A stretch of DNA of 64,000 nt, taken from positions 9,762,723 to 9,826,722 of the forward strand of contig NC_087066.1 in NCBI RefSeq assembly GCF_963678635.1, given 5' to 3'. This document shows, piece after piece, positions 47,868 through 60,129 of the stretch. A program made the position numbers and the translations under genes. This DNA comes from Symsagittifera roscoffensis (Eukaryota > Xenacoelomorpha > Acoela > Convolutidae). The stretch's first letter is position 1. Each line of letters begins with the position of its first letter. The notes under the pieces are model-generated. The model did no database searches. It saw only the letters and a program-made list of their open reading frames with translations, and had not been told where the DNA came from.

Positions 47868-49652
47868 ATGATCGAGCCTGTCGCAAAAGCCAATTTTCTC
47901 CTCATTTTGATTGCCTGTGTTTTTGATTCAATATGTGAATCCGCTAGAGAGAGCGACGAAGGAGTCGGAGATAATTTCAAACTGGATCTGGAGCCTCAAA
48001 ATGTGGCCACTGTCCCATTTGGATCCGAAAACTTGGCAATCTGGAAGCACCGGTATGAAAACCGATTCTACATTCGCCCCTTGGCTCATCTGGTCACGGA
48101 TTCGATCCAATGGAGACTGAATAATTTAGAAGGCAGACCTGAAGTCACATTTGACCTTGAGTTGATAAACGAAGACGTGAAGACACACGTCTTCACATTC
48201 TTGCGAGACAAAAAACGAATGAACTTGTCAGAATTTGACGTTGAGTTAATTCCAATGGCTAAAGTTAGACTTGTTTGGCGACATTCAGCTAGTGATTTGG
48301 ACGAAGAATTCAAAGTTATGGATCACTGGAAAACACAAACAAAAATGAAAAACAAAGTTAGTTTCGAAATATCTTGTTCCAAACTGTCGGCATGCAAGGA
48401 ACTGGCTTCTGAAATGAGAACCAACGTCGAAGCCTACGATATGTTTGAGTTTGAATATGTGTCTCACATTCGAAAATCGCAAAAACGAAATTTAACAATA
48501 GATGGAAATCACTTTTCAAGTGGAACTTTTTTCGCCGATTTAAAAAACTTTCCGGGCAAAACTTTCGAACCTGAGATTTTCCTCAACGAATCTGATGTTG
48601 AAAAACTGGCCACTGAGACATCTGCAATTTATTTCAATGATTTGAAAATGAAAAATACTTATATTCAAATTACGGATGAAATTAAAATGAAATATTTACT
48701 CAATAGAGTTCTAAAATTACACAAACTCAACTCAAAGAATTTTGATATTTTGCAATGGAATTCGGTTTTCTGGAAGCCAAATCAATCAAGGCCGGACATT
48801 CTTGCCAAAAAACTTAACAACGAGATTGAAGAAATTGTGGCAAGAGACAACAATGTACCATTAATCGCAAATTCAACAAGCGAAAACAAAAATTCTGTGA
48901 TTGAGGCTAGCGCTTCAATTGAAAAAATAAACAAAGAAAAGAGCATATCAATGAAACTAGCGGCAGTGAAAAACAAATTAAGCAAAATCGACGAAAATCT
49001 AAACTGGAACGGTAAAATTTTTGAGCCTAATCCAATAAATTTGTTTTCAATAAATCTGGATAAGCTGGAAAAGTCATCGGAAATACTGTCGATGTCGGTA
49101 CATGCAAAACATTTCGAATCTATTAGCACAGTTCCTGTTCAAATGAAAAACAAGAAAAGCTATAACATCCCATATGAACCTCCAGAATTAGCACTGGAAA
49201 AAGCTATTTCGAAATTAATAAAATTAAGTCAAGAATCCGCAAGCAAAATTGATATCGAAAAGCAAAAAATTAAAGAAGAAATGTGTGAAAAAATAGTTAC
49301 TTCCGAAAAAGCGTTAAATAAAACAATATCAGAAGAATTGAAATCGACAAAAGAAAAGTTCTCGAATGATCTAGAAAGTTTTCAGCAGGAAAAGAACTTA
49401 AATGTGAGCGAACTGGATCGTGCAGTTTCTGATTTGAATGCGAATTGGCCTACGGACGCGTATTGCACTTGGGCTCCACATGGAGAATACTACGCGAAAT
49501 GCGGTGACGTATGGACTAGCGCTCCCATATATGGAAAGTTTCAAACCTTTAATGACAAGTTGAAGGTCTCATCAGCGAACCACTTTGAAGTCAAGGGCAC
49601 AGGAATTAGAGATTCAACTTCAGTCACTCTGAGACTTTGCTGCAAGATGTGA
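47868..49652 (+). CDS. Secreted ApeC-like family protein 2
   Basis: 594 residues, one exon. MIEPVAKANFLLILIACVF is a signal peptide. Family blocks are VPFGSENLAIWKH (about 46-58), FYIRPLAHLV, WRLNNLEGRPEVTFDL, LIPMAKVRLVWRH, WNSVFWKPNQSRPDIL (about 302-317), a Lys/Glu/Ser-rich coiled-coil-prone region (about 430-530), and a C-terminal cysteine domain (WPTDAYCTWAP to LRLCCKM) resembling apextrin C-terminal domains. Likely extracellular. The exon boundary present in gene 1 falls inside this continuous ORF, so either gene 1 gained or this copy lost the intron. A polyadenylation signal AATAAA is at 49801. The family is highly diverged between copies, as expected of fast-evolving defence or matrix proteins, though that role is inference. 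Confidence 0.85.
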   Translation: MIEPVAKANFLLILIACVFDSICESARESDEGVGDNFKLDLEPQNVATVPFGSENLAIWKHRYENRFYIRPLAHLVTDSIQWRLNNLEGRPEVTFDLELINEDVKTHVFTFLRDKKRMNLSEFDVELIPMAKVRLVWRHSASDLDEEFKVMDHWKTQTKMKNKVSFEISCSKLSACKELASEMRTNVEAYDMFEFEYVSHIRKSQKRNLTIDGNHFSSGTFFADLKNFPGKTFEPEIFLNESDVEKLATETSAIYFNDLKMKNTYIQITDEIKMKYLLNRVLKLHKLNSKNFDILQWNSVFWKPNQSRPDILAKKLNNEIEEIVARDNNVPLIANSTSENKNSVIEASASIEKINKEKSISMKLAAVKNKLSKIDENLNWNGKIFEPNPINLFSINLDKLEKSSEILSMSVHAKHFESISTVPVQMKNKKSYNIPYEPPELALEKAISKLIKLSQESASKIDIEKQKIKEEMCEKIVTSEKALNKTISEELKSTKEKFSNDLESFQQEKNLNVSELDRAVSDLNANWPTDAYCTWAPHGEYYAKCGDVWTSAPIYGKFQTFNDKLKVSSANHFEVKGTGIRDSTSVTLRLCCKM

Positions 49653-49800
49653 GAATAATTTTTTGAAAATTGAGAACTGAAAAAAAAACAAATCGTTTTT
49701 AAAAAACCTATGATTAACTTCAAAATACTCAAATTAAGCGAAGAAAGAATTCAGAATTGTTTTCACGTTCTCGACAAGAGCGGTCAAGTGTTGTGTATGA

Positions 49801-49806
49801 AATAAA
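49801..49806 (+). promoter_or_regulatory. Polyadenylation signal of secreted family gene 2
   Basis: AATAAA 149 bp after the stop at 49652. Confidence 0.5.
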
Positions 49807-49967
49807 TAAGCTGATGTTATGGTAGTAGTACAGAAAATTTTATCCTAAATTTCAGGGAGAACATTGGTAAAACACCCACTTCAAGATAGTCCAAACGTGT
49901 TTTCGATTGTTCAAAGCAATGATAGAGTCATATTACCGGTTCGTGCTATATGCTCTTGCCGTATAAT

Positions 49968-50312
49968 CAGGATGCGGATTTAGGGGGCCCTTTGGTATAA
50001 TTTTATGACATCAATTTTCGGCTGGCCAGCCAAAAATGTTCTGAAGGCGTCTTTAGCGCCAATTATACTAATTTTGAAGTGGAGCGCAAGGCGAACAACA
50101 CAACTTTTAGTCAATTTTTACGAAAAATTACCCAAAAATGGTTTTTAGACCTGTTTTTTTAAAACTTGCCTGCGTCAAAATGGGTCAGGATTTTTATAGG
50201 GTTCTGGGAGTGCTTGGACAATCAATTTAGACGACCTAAAGCAAGTATTCGGCAAAACTTTCTAAAAAAAATTGAAAATCCCTCCTACGAGAAAACACTA
50301 CATCCGCTCCTA
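49968..50312. mobile_element. hAT-like non-autonomous element
   Basis: Left end CAGGATGCGGATTTAGGGGG and right end CTACATCCGCTCCTA are imperfect inverted repeats of the CAGGGGCGGATTTAG type common to hAT elements. The interior shares CCCAAAAATGGTTTTTAGACCTGTTTTTTT with the element entering the window end (63862-64000). No target duplication or coding frame seen. Confidence 0.5.
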
Positions 50313-50584
50313 ATTATGATTATCTAATTCTGCTCCGGAATTGAGCAAGTGAAAAGTGAAAGCTAGTGATATAAAACTACTGAGTAAAATAAATTATCTC
50401 AACTAAGGAATTGTATTAGAATTGTATTGATTTTTATGACTAGAAAGACGGTCGTTTAATTGGGGAAATGTCAAAATAACTCTTTTATCTTTAGGGATTC
50501 CAGAATGGTCAAAAAAAATTTGAGCATATTTCGAGAATTATCAGACAATTTTTCCAAATTTCAGCAACTTCAGATTATGGGCAA

Positions 50585-51385
50585 TTGAACAAACTCTCAA
50601 AAACCTGAACATATTTGTGATCAGCTCTACCAATCATAAATTACTGCAACAAGTAGCGGCTGAACAGAAAACAATTTCATCAGATACGGCCAACAAACAA
50701 ATTTGAAGCAAAAACCGAAACTAGATTTAAAATATTTCAAGTTTCAGATTGTAAGATTAAAAAATTTGCAAAAACAAATTGTCAAAATCAAACAATCGAA
50801 ATACTCGACTGGATTTTATAGCTTTTGAGGTTAAAAAACTTTCTTAGTTTCATTTAAAAAATTTTGTTGAAACCATCCCAATAAACTTCATTTGAAATAA
50901 CTACACTATTAAAAGGTATGTATAGTTGGCACTTGCTAACATCCTCCGCCCCAAAGGAATTAAAAGATTAGCTGCGAGTTTCACGATTGGACAAGTTTAC
51001 TCACTCGCCGGTTGAAATTCGCATTACAGCGGACCGCGCTATGCTGTTCTTACCGTAATTCAACGACTTGACTCGCCCTTACGGTTAATGGCCACTGGAA
51101 CTTGTGCCATCCAAACTAGGTCTCCTGTTTTTGAGTGTAAATCTGCACATGAAAACCATTTCGCTCGCTTTTCAAGCGTTAGTACGCACTCACAAAGTCA
51201 ACGAGTCCAGTTGGCATTTGTATAAGACTGCGCTCGTGCGTAGTCTTTGGATGGTTGAGGTTCTGCTCGAAATCTACAAGCCGAAAGCTACTCGCGCAGT
51301 GTCCAAGTAGGAAGTGACTCGGCTTTAACACTTCGAGATTGTTTGGATCGGACGACATAGATGGGAGAGGACACTTGATTAGAGA
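50585..51385 (+). repeat. Direct segmental duplication, unit A
   Basis: Shares with unit B (51386-51870) ordered blocks such as ATTTGAAGCAAAAACCGAAA, AAAATTTTGTT(A/G)AAACCA, ATGGTTGA(G/A)(G/A)TT(C/T)TGCTC, AGTGACTCGGCTTTAAC and TTGG(T)TCGGA. A further ~230 bp in the middle (about 50930-51160) is absent from unit B. Confidence 0.65.
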
Positions 51386-51870
51386 ATGTCCAAAAACTCC
51401 CAAAAACTGAACAAATTTGACACGAACTTAAGATATCATAACTTTTTGTCACGAGTTGAGGCTGATTAGAAATCAATTTTATAAACTACGGCCATCAAAA
51501 CAATTTGAAGCAAAAACCGAAATTAGATATAGTTTTTTTCAAGTTTTAGTTTGTACGGTTGAAAAATTTTCTTGGTTTCGGAATGAAAATTTTGTTAAAA
51601 CCAACCCAACCAATTTTAAATGTAATGGCCCTACTTTTGAAATGTACGTTGAGTAAAACAATTCCGCTTGGTTGTTAAGCATTGATACGTAATCACGGAG
51701 CCAACGAGTGCCGATGGCATTTGCCTTTTGATGGTTGAAATTTTGCTCAAATTCTACCTGCATAAAACTACCCGCGCAGTATCCAAGAACAAAGTGACTC
51801 GGCTTTAACGCTTTAAGATTGATCGGATCGGAGAATACCGATATGGGCGGACACTTGGTTAGAGACACTT
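51386..51870 (+). repeat. Direct segmental duplication, unit B
   Basis: Follows unit A directly and in the same orientation. No coding capacity visible in either. Confidence 0.65.
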
Positions 51871-53779
51871 GGTAATTTTTCCTTTCATAGTTTTTGTGTT
51901 TCAAAAATGTCTTGAAAAACTATTTTGGTGCTCCGGAAGAGCCTATGCCAGACAACTCCATGATGCGGAGCACTGGGTGGATTGAATTATCAGATCAGGT
52001 CTTTATGAGCGAGCAGAGCGGTAGCATGATGGACCCATTTTTTGATGCACGAAATCAGCTCTAACCATTCTAACCATTGTCGGACGAGATGACGTAAGGT
52101 GTCCTTAGTCGAGCAATGAAGCGTTCTATGCCCATTACACAAGAATTTGTATCCGTTGACGGAAAAACCCAAGATGAACTTCACCTGTTGTCATACACGT
52201 GATTAAGATGCTGAATAAGATGAATAAGGTGTTTTACTGAATGGAGGGCAGTACAGAGCCCCAATACAACATACTCTTTTGTATCAGAGCAAGAGTATTT
52301 TCAACACCTTGGCGATGATTCTTTTGTTGAATAAATGTTGATGGCATATATACGAGTACATTCAGGCTATCTAAAATGATGAGCTGCTTGTTTCTTGTCT
52401 CACATTGGAAAAAGTACCTGAGTTGCGGTATCAACGATGTTCAAGATGATTTCATTTAAAGTATCGACTCTTTCTTGGTTCGATAGTGTATACTCTGGAT
52501 TTAACTTTTCTTCCCAGCAACCATATAAGATTACCTAGAATGGCAGAAGAGGCAGAAGAAGCTGCTGAGGACTTATCATAATTATCCCTAGAGGTTAGTT
52601 GCAGGGCCAAATTTGCTCAAGTGGGGAGTCACGAGCGGAAAAAAATTGACGAGCGTATTGAAAAACGTTTACCTCACCAAACCCAGAGGTTACTCCCGCC
52701 ACAAAAATTGATGGCTGGATAGTTGGATTCAACCCTACTAGAAGGATTTGATTCATTAATTTATTTTTGACTCCTTTGACTTCTGCCGATATTGCTTTTG
52801 CTCAACAAAATCTTCAGCAGCTCGGACCCTACCAAAAATTACTGGTTCAAGGAGACATCATGAAACTTCGAAGCTCCGTATAAAACGTTTCTCAACTTTT
52901 CAGGTTTATTTGAAGTAACCATTGGGTGATAGATTAAATACCACTCACGCATTCATTTCGTTGGATTTGAAAGAATCGTTATATTCTAACTCCAGATCAC
53001 CCTGAATAATTTTACCGTAGTGATTGTCAAAGTCAGAGGCTTTTTCAAACCGCTTTTTCCAAAAACTTGAGTTGGGCAAAGCGGAATAGTGGCACGCAAC
53101 CTTAGATCCTTACTGAACCAAAGCAAACAAACAGAGTAAGAGTAGCGATATCGGTCATGCGAAGTTATCGATTCAAGCATTTGTAGAACTTTTTTTGTTG
53201 CTGAACGCAGAGGAAGGGCGTAGTTATAAGTACAAAAATGCTCAAATTCAGATCAATTTTTGATTTGCTCTACAGGAGAGTTGCGCGCTTCACTACATTT
53301 AAAACAGCAAACCTAAAAATATCAGTAAGGCACCACTGAGATTAAAACCGATAGGTAAGCGTACAGCAAACCAAAAAATGGTGACTTTTTGCCGTGAATT
53401 TCTAATGACCGGATGGCCTGGAAACAGTCGTGGGCTAAAGTCAGTTCCATGACAGAAAACTGGCACGCCAGGGAAGGCACGGGACAAAAATGGGAATAGA
53501 ACTTTATAAATTCACCGATATTGATGATATCACACCCTTAAAATAAACCTTTCGTCACAGAAGGCTGTGCTTGAAAGCGGTATGAGTTTGACTCACTAAT
53601 ACCTCAAACTATAAAATCCTCTTGCTCAGTCATTAAAAGTTGCTGTAAACTTATTCCGCTGACAGTGAGGTTAAACTTTTCACCGGAAAATTTTTGGGTT
53701 TCTGAAAATTGAGCAGAACCTCTGGAGTGAATATAATCAAAACAAACAAAAGTATTAAGGACGTTTTCATTTCAACAAT
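51871..53779. other. Mostly non-coding; possible exon-like scraps on the minus strand
   Basis: No frame I can support. On the minus strand a signal-peptide-like start MKTSLILLFVLIIFTPEV lies at about 53770-53717, closing after 39 codons, and 53487-53299 reads AFPGVPVFC..TDFSPRLFPGHPV. These could be exons of one decayed secreted-protein gene, but no splice chain was established. Confidence 0.25.
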
Positions 53780-54017
53780 TTGAAGAAGACTCTAATAAGA
53801 AAAACGGACATGGAACATTTAACTTTAAATGTTTCTCCCTCAAAAGTAGCGGAATGCAGCGATATTTTGCCCATCAATGTTTTTTTTGTAGGGTAAGTTT
53901 TCTCGGCTCCGTAAAGTAGAACGTTGTATGTGCTGCTGCAATCAAGTTTTCTGCGTTTTCTAAGGTTTGACATTTTCCATTAAAACGGTCCGGAAGCAGG
54001 CAACAGACGCCACCTAC
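53780..54017 (-). pseudogene. Possible CLIP-domain relic
   Basis: A minus frame reads VCCLLPDRFNGKCQTLENAENLI, an in-frame TGA, then KYRCIPLLLREKHLKLNVPCP. The spacing C-x8-G-K-C ... C ... (V)PCP is that of the CLIP module preceding serine-protease domains in invertebrate clotting and melanisation proteases, but the third cysteine is Ala and the final pair has lost one Cys. Weak; a chance match is possible. Confidence 0.3.
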
Positions 54018-55135
54018 TCAGCAGCAAATTTTTCTCTTTGAAAGTTTTTTGAAGAAACTACAGGACCCAATTCCAAGTTTGCCATTGCAAACAACACAGA
54101 GTGGATACTGTTGAGAGCATTTTTGTCAGACAATTATGAACTAGCAATAAAAGGTTCGATACAGTTTTAAAAGCGCCAGCGTTGGCTTGATTTTCCTCAC
54201 TTCGGTTCAATAGACCGTTAGCTCTCATGCGCTCATGCACCTCAGGGAAATGCTTGATCAGCGGTCTAATTTACCTAATCTCCGGCTGGTAGAAAACTGT
54301 TCCACTACTGGTTAATGAAACTTTTGAATTCGTTGATTCGACAATCAAGTTTTGCACGTTTTTAAATTTGACTCTAGTCGATGGTTGAATTAGATGTAGA
54401 CTCTGATCAGTTTGCCTGGTTTGACGAAGTTCAACGGGCAGCACATTGGACTTAATGGGTGTTCACTGAACGAGCTGAAGGGATTAAATGTCATTTTGGA
54501 ACCAAACATTCTCGGATTTAGAAGAAAACGGATTTGCGAGATTGGTGTAAAGCTCATCAAACTGACAATTTGAGAAATATGTCGCCGGTGGGAAAGATAG
54601 ATCAACAACCGGGTTAATACGTAAGGGTTCGAAACCAGCAGAAACTGGTGATGGTTTGGTTTTCTGTGCAGACTGTGTTTGTTCGGAATTTTTTTTTTCG
54701 CCCCGAGTTTTTGTCCTTTGACTTTTGGGAAGACTCTCCTCGTGAAAGTCTAACAAACTTGACTTCCCTTGCAGGTCTTCAAAAACATAATTTTAACTTA
54801 AAAAGGCTTGGGTCATTTCATCTTGATTTTTCTGCCTAATTTTTCTGCTGTATCGAGCTTTATTTAACCCCATTTTGTCACTCTACTTCTAATGATGCAG
54901 TTTTCAGCTCTCAGTTTCTTTGGCTAGAAGTCATTGACATTGATTAGTAATTTGAAGGTTCCATAAAATTTTTGTGTGATGTGATTGCAGAGCTTCGAGA
55001 TTTTCAACTTTCAAATTGGCTACCTATGTGTTTGGCGTCGAAATACTTTCAAGCTTTGTCGGAATCTGAATGGAATAAAAACGGGGGTTGTTCATTTTCT
55101 AAAACGGCTGTTTCCAAAGACTCTTCACGAATTTG

Positions 55136-55262
55136 ATGCAATTTTCAATCTTAACAGCGCGATCTTTTAATTGTTGCCCTCAAGTTTGCTGTTATGGTTT
55201 ATGGAAAGTTCTTTTTCAATCTTCGTTCTAGCCACCGTAAAATCAATGACTTTATCGGCTAG
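55136..55262 (-). pseudogene. Possible trypsin-like protease fragment
   Basis: A minus frame reads DFTVARTKIEKELSINH, then after a TAA KIALLRLK. NDIALLRL is the motif around the catalytic aspartate in S1 proteases; here the Asp codon is disrupted by the stop or a small indel. There is no His or Ser motif nearby. It may belong with the CLIP-like relic 1.2 kb further along the same strand, but the order would be wrong for one gene. Confidence 0.25.
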
Positions 55263-57329
55263 ATTGGATGCCAGTGATGACGGAAAAAAATGAAGTTTTG
55301 GTTCAGAAGGAACGTTCAAGGCAAGCGATGACGAGTGATAGCAATCATTTGACGGGTGACTGCTATCGGCATCAGAAACCCACTGGCAGAAAACCCGGGT
55401 TAAGAAATCAGCAAAAGGCAGTCAACTCTAAAGAGTTCTGGCTGAGCAGAAGAGTTGCCCTGAGCAAATTCGTTTGGCTTATCCATTTAATGTTAACAGA
55501 TAAAAGATGCTGGCTCACAAAATTAGTGTTAATTAAGTTGAAATCATATTAATTGACAAGGTAAAGAAAAAAAATCCGTTGAAAGTTATGCAAACTCCTT
55601 GGTTTGAAACGGACAACCTGGTTACACTTAATCTGTTTCAATAACTTTTTATAATTCGATTTTATTGCAACGCGGACAAACATTGAAAAGTATTGCTTAC
55701 ATGCTCACTTAGACATTTGATAATTAAGTCATGCCACTAAACAATATCATTTCGGAAGCTAACTGTGGGTTTTTCTGAAAATTTATTAGCCTTGTTTTCT
55801 TTTTTTTTGCTTAATAGCTTAAAGGGTGTCCTTTTATGGCCTAGCAGTTTCATTGCAGTCTATCATTCCAATTTTTGGGTTGAATTTTTTGCATAGCATA
55901 AAAGAAGGAGCTTCTAAGATGAAAACCATTATAAATATGGGGAACCTTATGTTCATCATTTAAAATTTGGCTATTACCATTTGCGTTTTGTTAAAACAGT
56001 CACAAAAACGGTTTTCAAGTGGATTTGATGGATTCATAACAACTGAAATATTGAAATCTTTGAAATATTTTTTGGAGCAACATGTGAAACGAAACAAATT
56101 TAGGACCAACCAGTGCATAAACCAGTGTACAACCAGTGAACAGACCAGGACCAACCATTCAATCCACCACAGTCTCAGAAAGAAAACTTTCTCCAAGTTA
56201 GTGTCTTTTTTGGTCGAGTGATTGAAGAGCTATACGATCGCGTAAAATTGGTGAAATAGGCAAAAGTTTTTCCAATTGTCTTCAGAAACTGAATGACAGA
56301 GTAACGAAAAGAAAATTCCGAGACTTTTTATTTTTTTTTAATAATGTTTCGTACGTTTTTTAGCCCAAAGTTCTATTTTTATACACAAAGAGATATTCAA
56401 CCGCTATACTTGCTTGAAAACAGACGAAACGTAGAAAAAACTCAAAGTACATGATGCACAGCCATTCAATGTCAAACTTTTTATGAATTCAGATGTTTCA
56501 GGTTTTTTTCATGTTTCAGATTTGAAACTTTTCGTAAACTTTGGAATCAAATGAATTTTAAACTCAGGTGAAACTAAGAAAAAACATAAAGTTGTCAGAC
56601 AAAATATTTGGCCAATAGTTTGAGTTATGATGCGAATCATTAGCAGACATTAACAAAGAACTTGAAAAATGAAAACAAAATTTAATTTTCATAGTTTTAT
56701 TGAAATTTGCTGAATCAAAAGAAGCTCGATATTACTTTAGTAATTTTCCAATTTCACATAAAATTGTTGTACTTGTGAAGTTGACACCAAATATTGACAA
56801 AACAAAACAAAAATTGCAAACCACGATATGTAGAAAAATAACTAGAAACATTTTTGGAGCTGTAAATATTTCAAAAATCAATTTTACTGGGCTAAAACCT
56901 TTTTCAAATACTAGAAGCTCCAAATTTCGGTGAAAAAAAATAAAAAATCAATTTACTGGACTAAGATTTATTTGCGGCTTAAATTAAGCGTAAGTAAGCT
57001 ATTGTAAGCCTGCTCGCTCGCCTTTTTTTCGATCGATTAGACTACAAAATTCGAATCAATTTTTCTCGGCGCTGAGAAAAAATTATGCAAAGTTTTATAA
57101 TGTCGTTTCAGTCATGACTGGAAGCGCTTTAATGCGATATTTAATACGACCCTGTTCGTGATTATTTAGGGTACCTGATGTTTTGTAGAAAACAAAAAAA
57201 TTAAAAGAAAAAAAATAAAACACAACCGAATACAAAGTTTCTCCTCATTTTTAATGGTCGGATTAAGAGCATCAACTCACTGGTAAAACTGAAAACTTAC
57301 CTTCAAGAACTTTGTTTTGATGTCCGACG
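55263..57329. other. Non-coding spacer
   Basis: AT-rich. A short cluster of ACCAGTG repeats at 56106-56155. No supported gene. Confidence 0.4.
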
Positions 57330-57965
57330 TTTATAATGAGCCATCGGTAGTTTTAGAGGACTTTATTTGTCAGCGAGATCAATTACCAAATAATCAAATA
57401 ATCATAGGACTGGCCTTAGTAATATATCATTATAAAGCCCTTACAGTCGTGATTCGAACGACATTTGAAAAGTTTGAACAAAGTTTCGCAGTGTCGAGAA
57501 AAATCGGTATGAAATTTTTTGTTTTTCGACTTATTTCGAGCGAATAAAGCAAGCGAGCAGTCCTATTATGACTTAGAAGCTTATAATAGCTTAATTTAAA
57601 ACGTAAAAACTTAGTTTTACTTGTTAACGTTAGTTTACTTTGAGTATTTTAACGCCTCTTTGGAATCATAAGTTTCAAAAATTCAAAAAACTGCAAAAAG
57701 CTTGAAAAACTTTCCGAAAAATTTTTCTTAATTTTTTTAGTCTTTCTAGTAAGTTTTCTACAAAAATTATTTTTCATTTTGCTTATTCTGGTATGGCTGT
57801 CGATATACCTTGTTCTCAGGTTATTGTACCTAATATATTTAATCCAACACGCCGATAAAAAAACGACAATAATTTGAAAAAACTTTGTTGTAGTTTTTTA
57901 AGATTATGTTCGGAACATTCTGTGCTACTTGCACACTAACCGGCTATCCCTGTTCCTGTTTAGTA
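57330..57965 (+). repeat. Dispersed repeat family X, copy C (most complete)
   Basis: Contains all shared blocks in order: TATAAAGCCCTTACAGTCGTGATTCGAA, GTCGAGAAAAATCGGT, CGACTTATTTCGAGCGAATAAAGC, AACACGCCGATAAAAAAACGACAAT, GGAACATTCTGTGCTACTTGCAC, TAACCGGCT. Confidence 0.6.
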
Positions 57966-58932
57966 TTTTGTTTCGATCCCAACTGTTCCCAGTTTCAAGA
58001 TTTAATTTAAAAAGTGAGGCCTTAGTGCAAATAGCAGGGAAAATTCCGCAGTAATTCCGCAGTAAATTTGTAATGAACAGTGTTTCAAAACTAAAGGATT
58101 TTTTACTTTTCAAAATTAGTCCAGTTTTAGTGACAACGCAAAGAGATGAGATCACGAAAAAACTAGCATTACATGGCTCACTTTTTCGATTATTCCTACG
58201 CGCGGGAAGTAACTATGGTTTAGGGCGTGTTTTTTATAATGCCCATTGACACTATTGCATGAACAACCCAATGTTAAAGCTATTTCAGCTGCAATTTGGA
58301 CTCCAGAAAAAATTGAAATAACTGTCAAAATGTACAAAAATCTAAAATTGTAGATCAAATTTTTTGAACTTTGATGATTTGAAGCTCAATTTTTGTTGAT
58401 AATTAATTTAATTTCAGGTCAATTGAATATTTTTAGGTTTCAAAAATCCATTACTTTTAACTATTATAATCGGTTTCTAATTTATATTTGGTTTCAAAAT
58501 AATCGATTTTTTTCGCTCTTTTTTTTCTCTGGATGTGACCTTTTTACTCTACTTTGTGCAGTTTTCTGCAAAACTAGAACCTGATTCAACTCTTTCACCC
58601 CTTGTACCTTAACTACTCCAACATTTGACAAGCTCGTTTGTTATCCGCCCCTACTTTTCAGCCCCCTCCCCCCACGTCCTCATCCTCTCTGTGATCACTT
58701 CCCATGTTAGAAGGGCTAGATTTATGGAGTGGTATTGTGTCGAGTTGAGAGGGGAGGATTTAATGTCGTACCCACATAAAAACACATAGAAGTGAGGTGG
58801 GGTGAAAAAAGCATAGAAAGATCAACGTAGGAGAGGAGTCGGATTTAAACACATAAACATACTTGAAATCGGCAGGTAGAATGTCGGGTAACCATCGCGG
58901 TCTCTTTTACCTCGCTTTGAGGAGATAAACGT

Positions 58933-58949
58933 GGGGGGGGGGGGGGGGG
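58933..58949 (+). repeat. Homopolymer G run (17 bases)
   Basis: Seventeen G after AAACGT. Length may be an assembly approximation. Confidence 0.9.
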
Positions 58950-59411
58950 AGTGGTGGAAAATGGGATGTTGTGTTGGGGAGATGAGCAAATGTGAAACGG
59001 GGGGCAACGATAACAAATAATTTCGGAGATCACCTTTGTTCTTGATTCAAAACTTAGTGGTTTTTTTTTGTAATATCCCTATGAAAAATGATTCGCAATC
59101 CGAAATGATAAACTTAATGGAATTTGATTGAATAAGGTTGAATGGTTTTTAAACTAAAACCTCTACAAAAATCGATCATTATAAATTATAATAGATGAGA
59201 ACACAATTCCGCTGCTCAGCTAATTCGAATCCTTAAAACACCTTGGTCTTTTTCCTTTTCAACCCGCGAGTTTTTCTAAACAAAATTTCAACAAACTTGC
59301 GAGTTTTTACAAACAAAATTGGTGTTCGCATTGTACAATGTTACGAAAATTGTCATGCAGACAAATTAAGCAAAGACAAACATATTTGAATTGAGTTCCA
59401 CGCTTAAATTT

Positions 59412-59476
59412 GTAAAACCACTCGTTACACCATAAAAATGATGCTCGTGCGAGGTGAGGGAAAAAGAAAAAGAGCC
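59412..59476 (-). mobile_element. Truncated hAT-type MITE, copy 3
   Basis: Read on the minus strand it starts GGCTCTTTTTC and continues to GGTGTAACGAGTGGTTTTAC, the first ~65 bp of the MITE seen at 37195 and 38292. The other end is absent. Confidence 0.6.
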
Positions 59477-60067
59477 AATCCCTTGAACGGATTTCCACAT
59501 GTATTCGGAATTCAACTCAAGCAAGAATATTGTAAAAAAAAAATCAAGATTTCTAATCTCAATTTGGAAGAAGTTCCATCTTTTGCTTTCCCTTAACCAC
59601 AAAGAAACGCGCAACGAGCTCCCATGGGTTCTGATCAATCATAATGGATTCCCAAATCAAAATTAATCCATTGTAACCCAAAAAAGATGTAAAATTCAGA
59701 CCATGAAATCGATTATATTGTTACTATAACCGATTATTTTTGAAAAGAATTAATTTATTATAAGCAATTATAATCGTTAAAAAACCCATTAATTTTGGCA
59801 GTGAAAGCGATTGTTTTTGCCAAGGTAATCCATTATCATTGATTGTTTTGAAATAAGAACCCATTATGATCAACTTTATTTTTAGATTTAACCTCGACTA
59901 TTTTTGCAGAAATTTTGCAAATTTTGCAGGAAGTTAATAAGTTAGCAAAATGTAGGCCATGTCTTTTACTGAATGCCTTGCCTCAACGTCAACCCTCAAG
60001 TTTTTCATCTCCCCCAACTAAAGAGGGGGATGGTAAACTGGGGGAATGCCACTCATCCAAGAAATAT

Positions 60068-60083
60068 CCCCCCCCCCCCCCCC
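60068..60083 (+). repeat. Homopolymer C run (16 bases)
   Basis: Sixteen C, 50 bp before a G-rich minisatellite. Confidence 0.9.
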
Positions 60084-60129
60084 GGTGTTCAACTATAAGG
60101 GAGGCGAATGGCGCTTGTGGTAAATTGGC

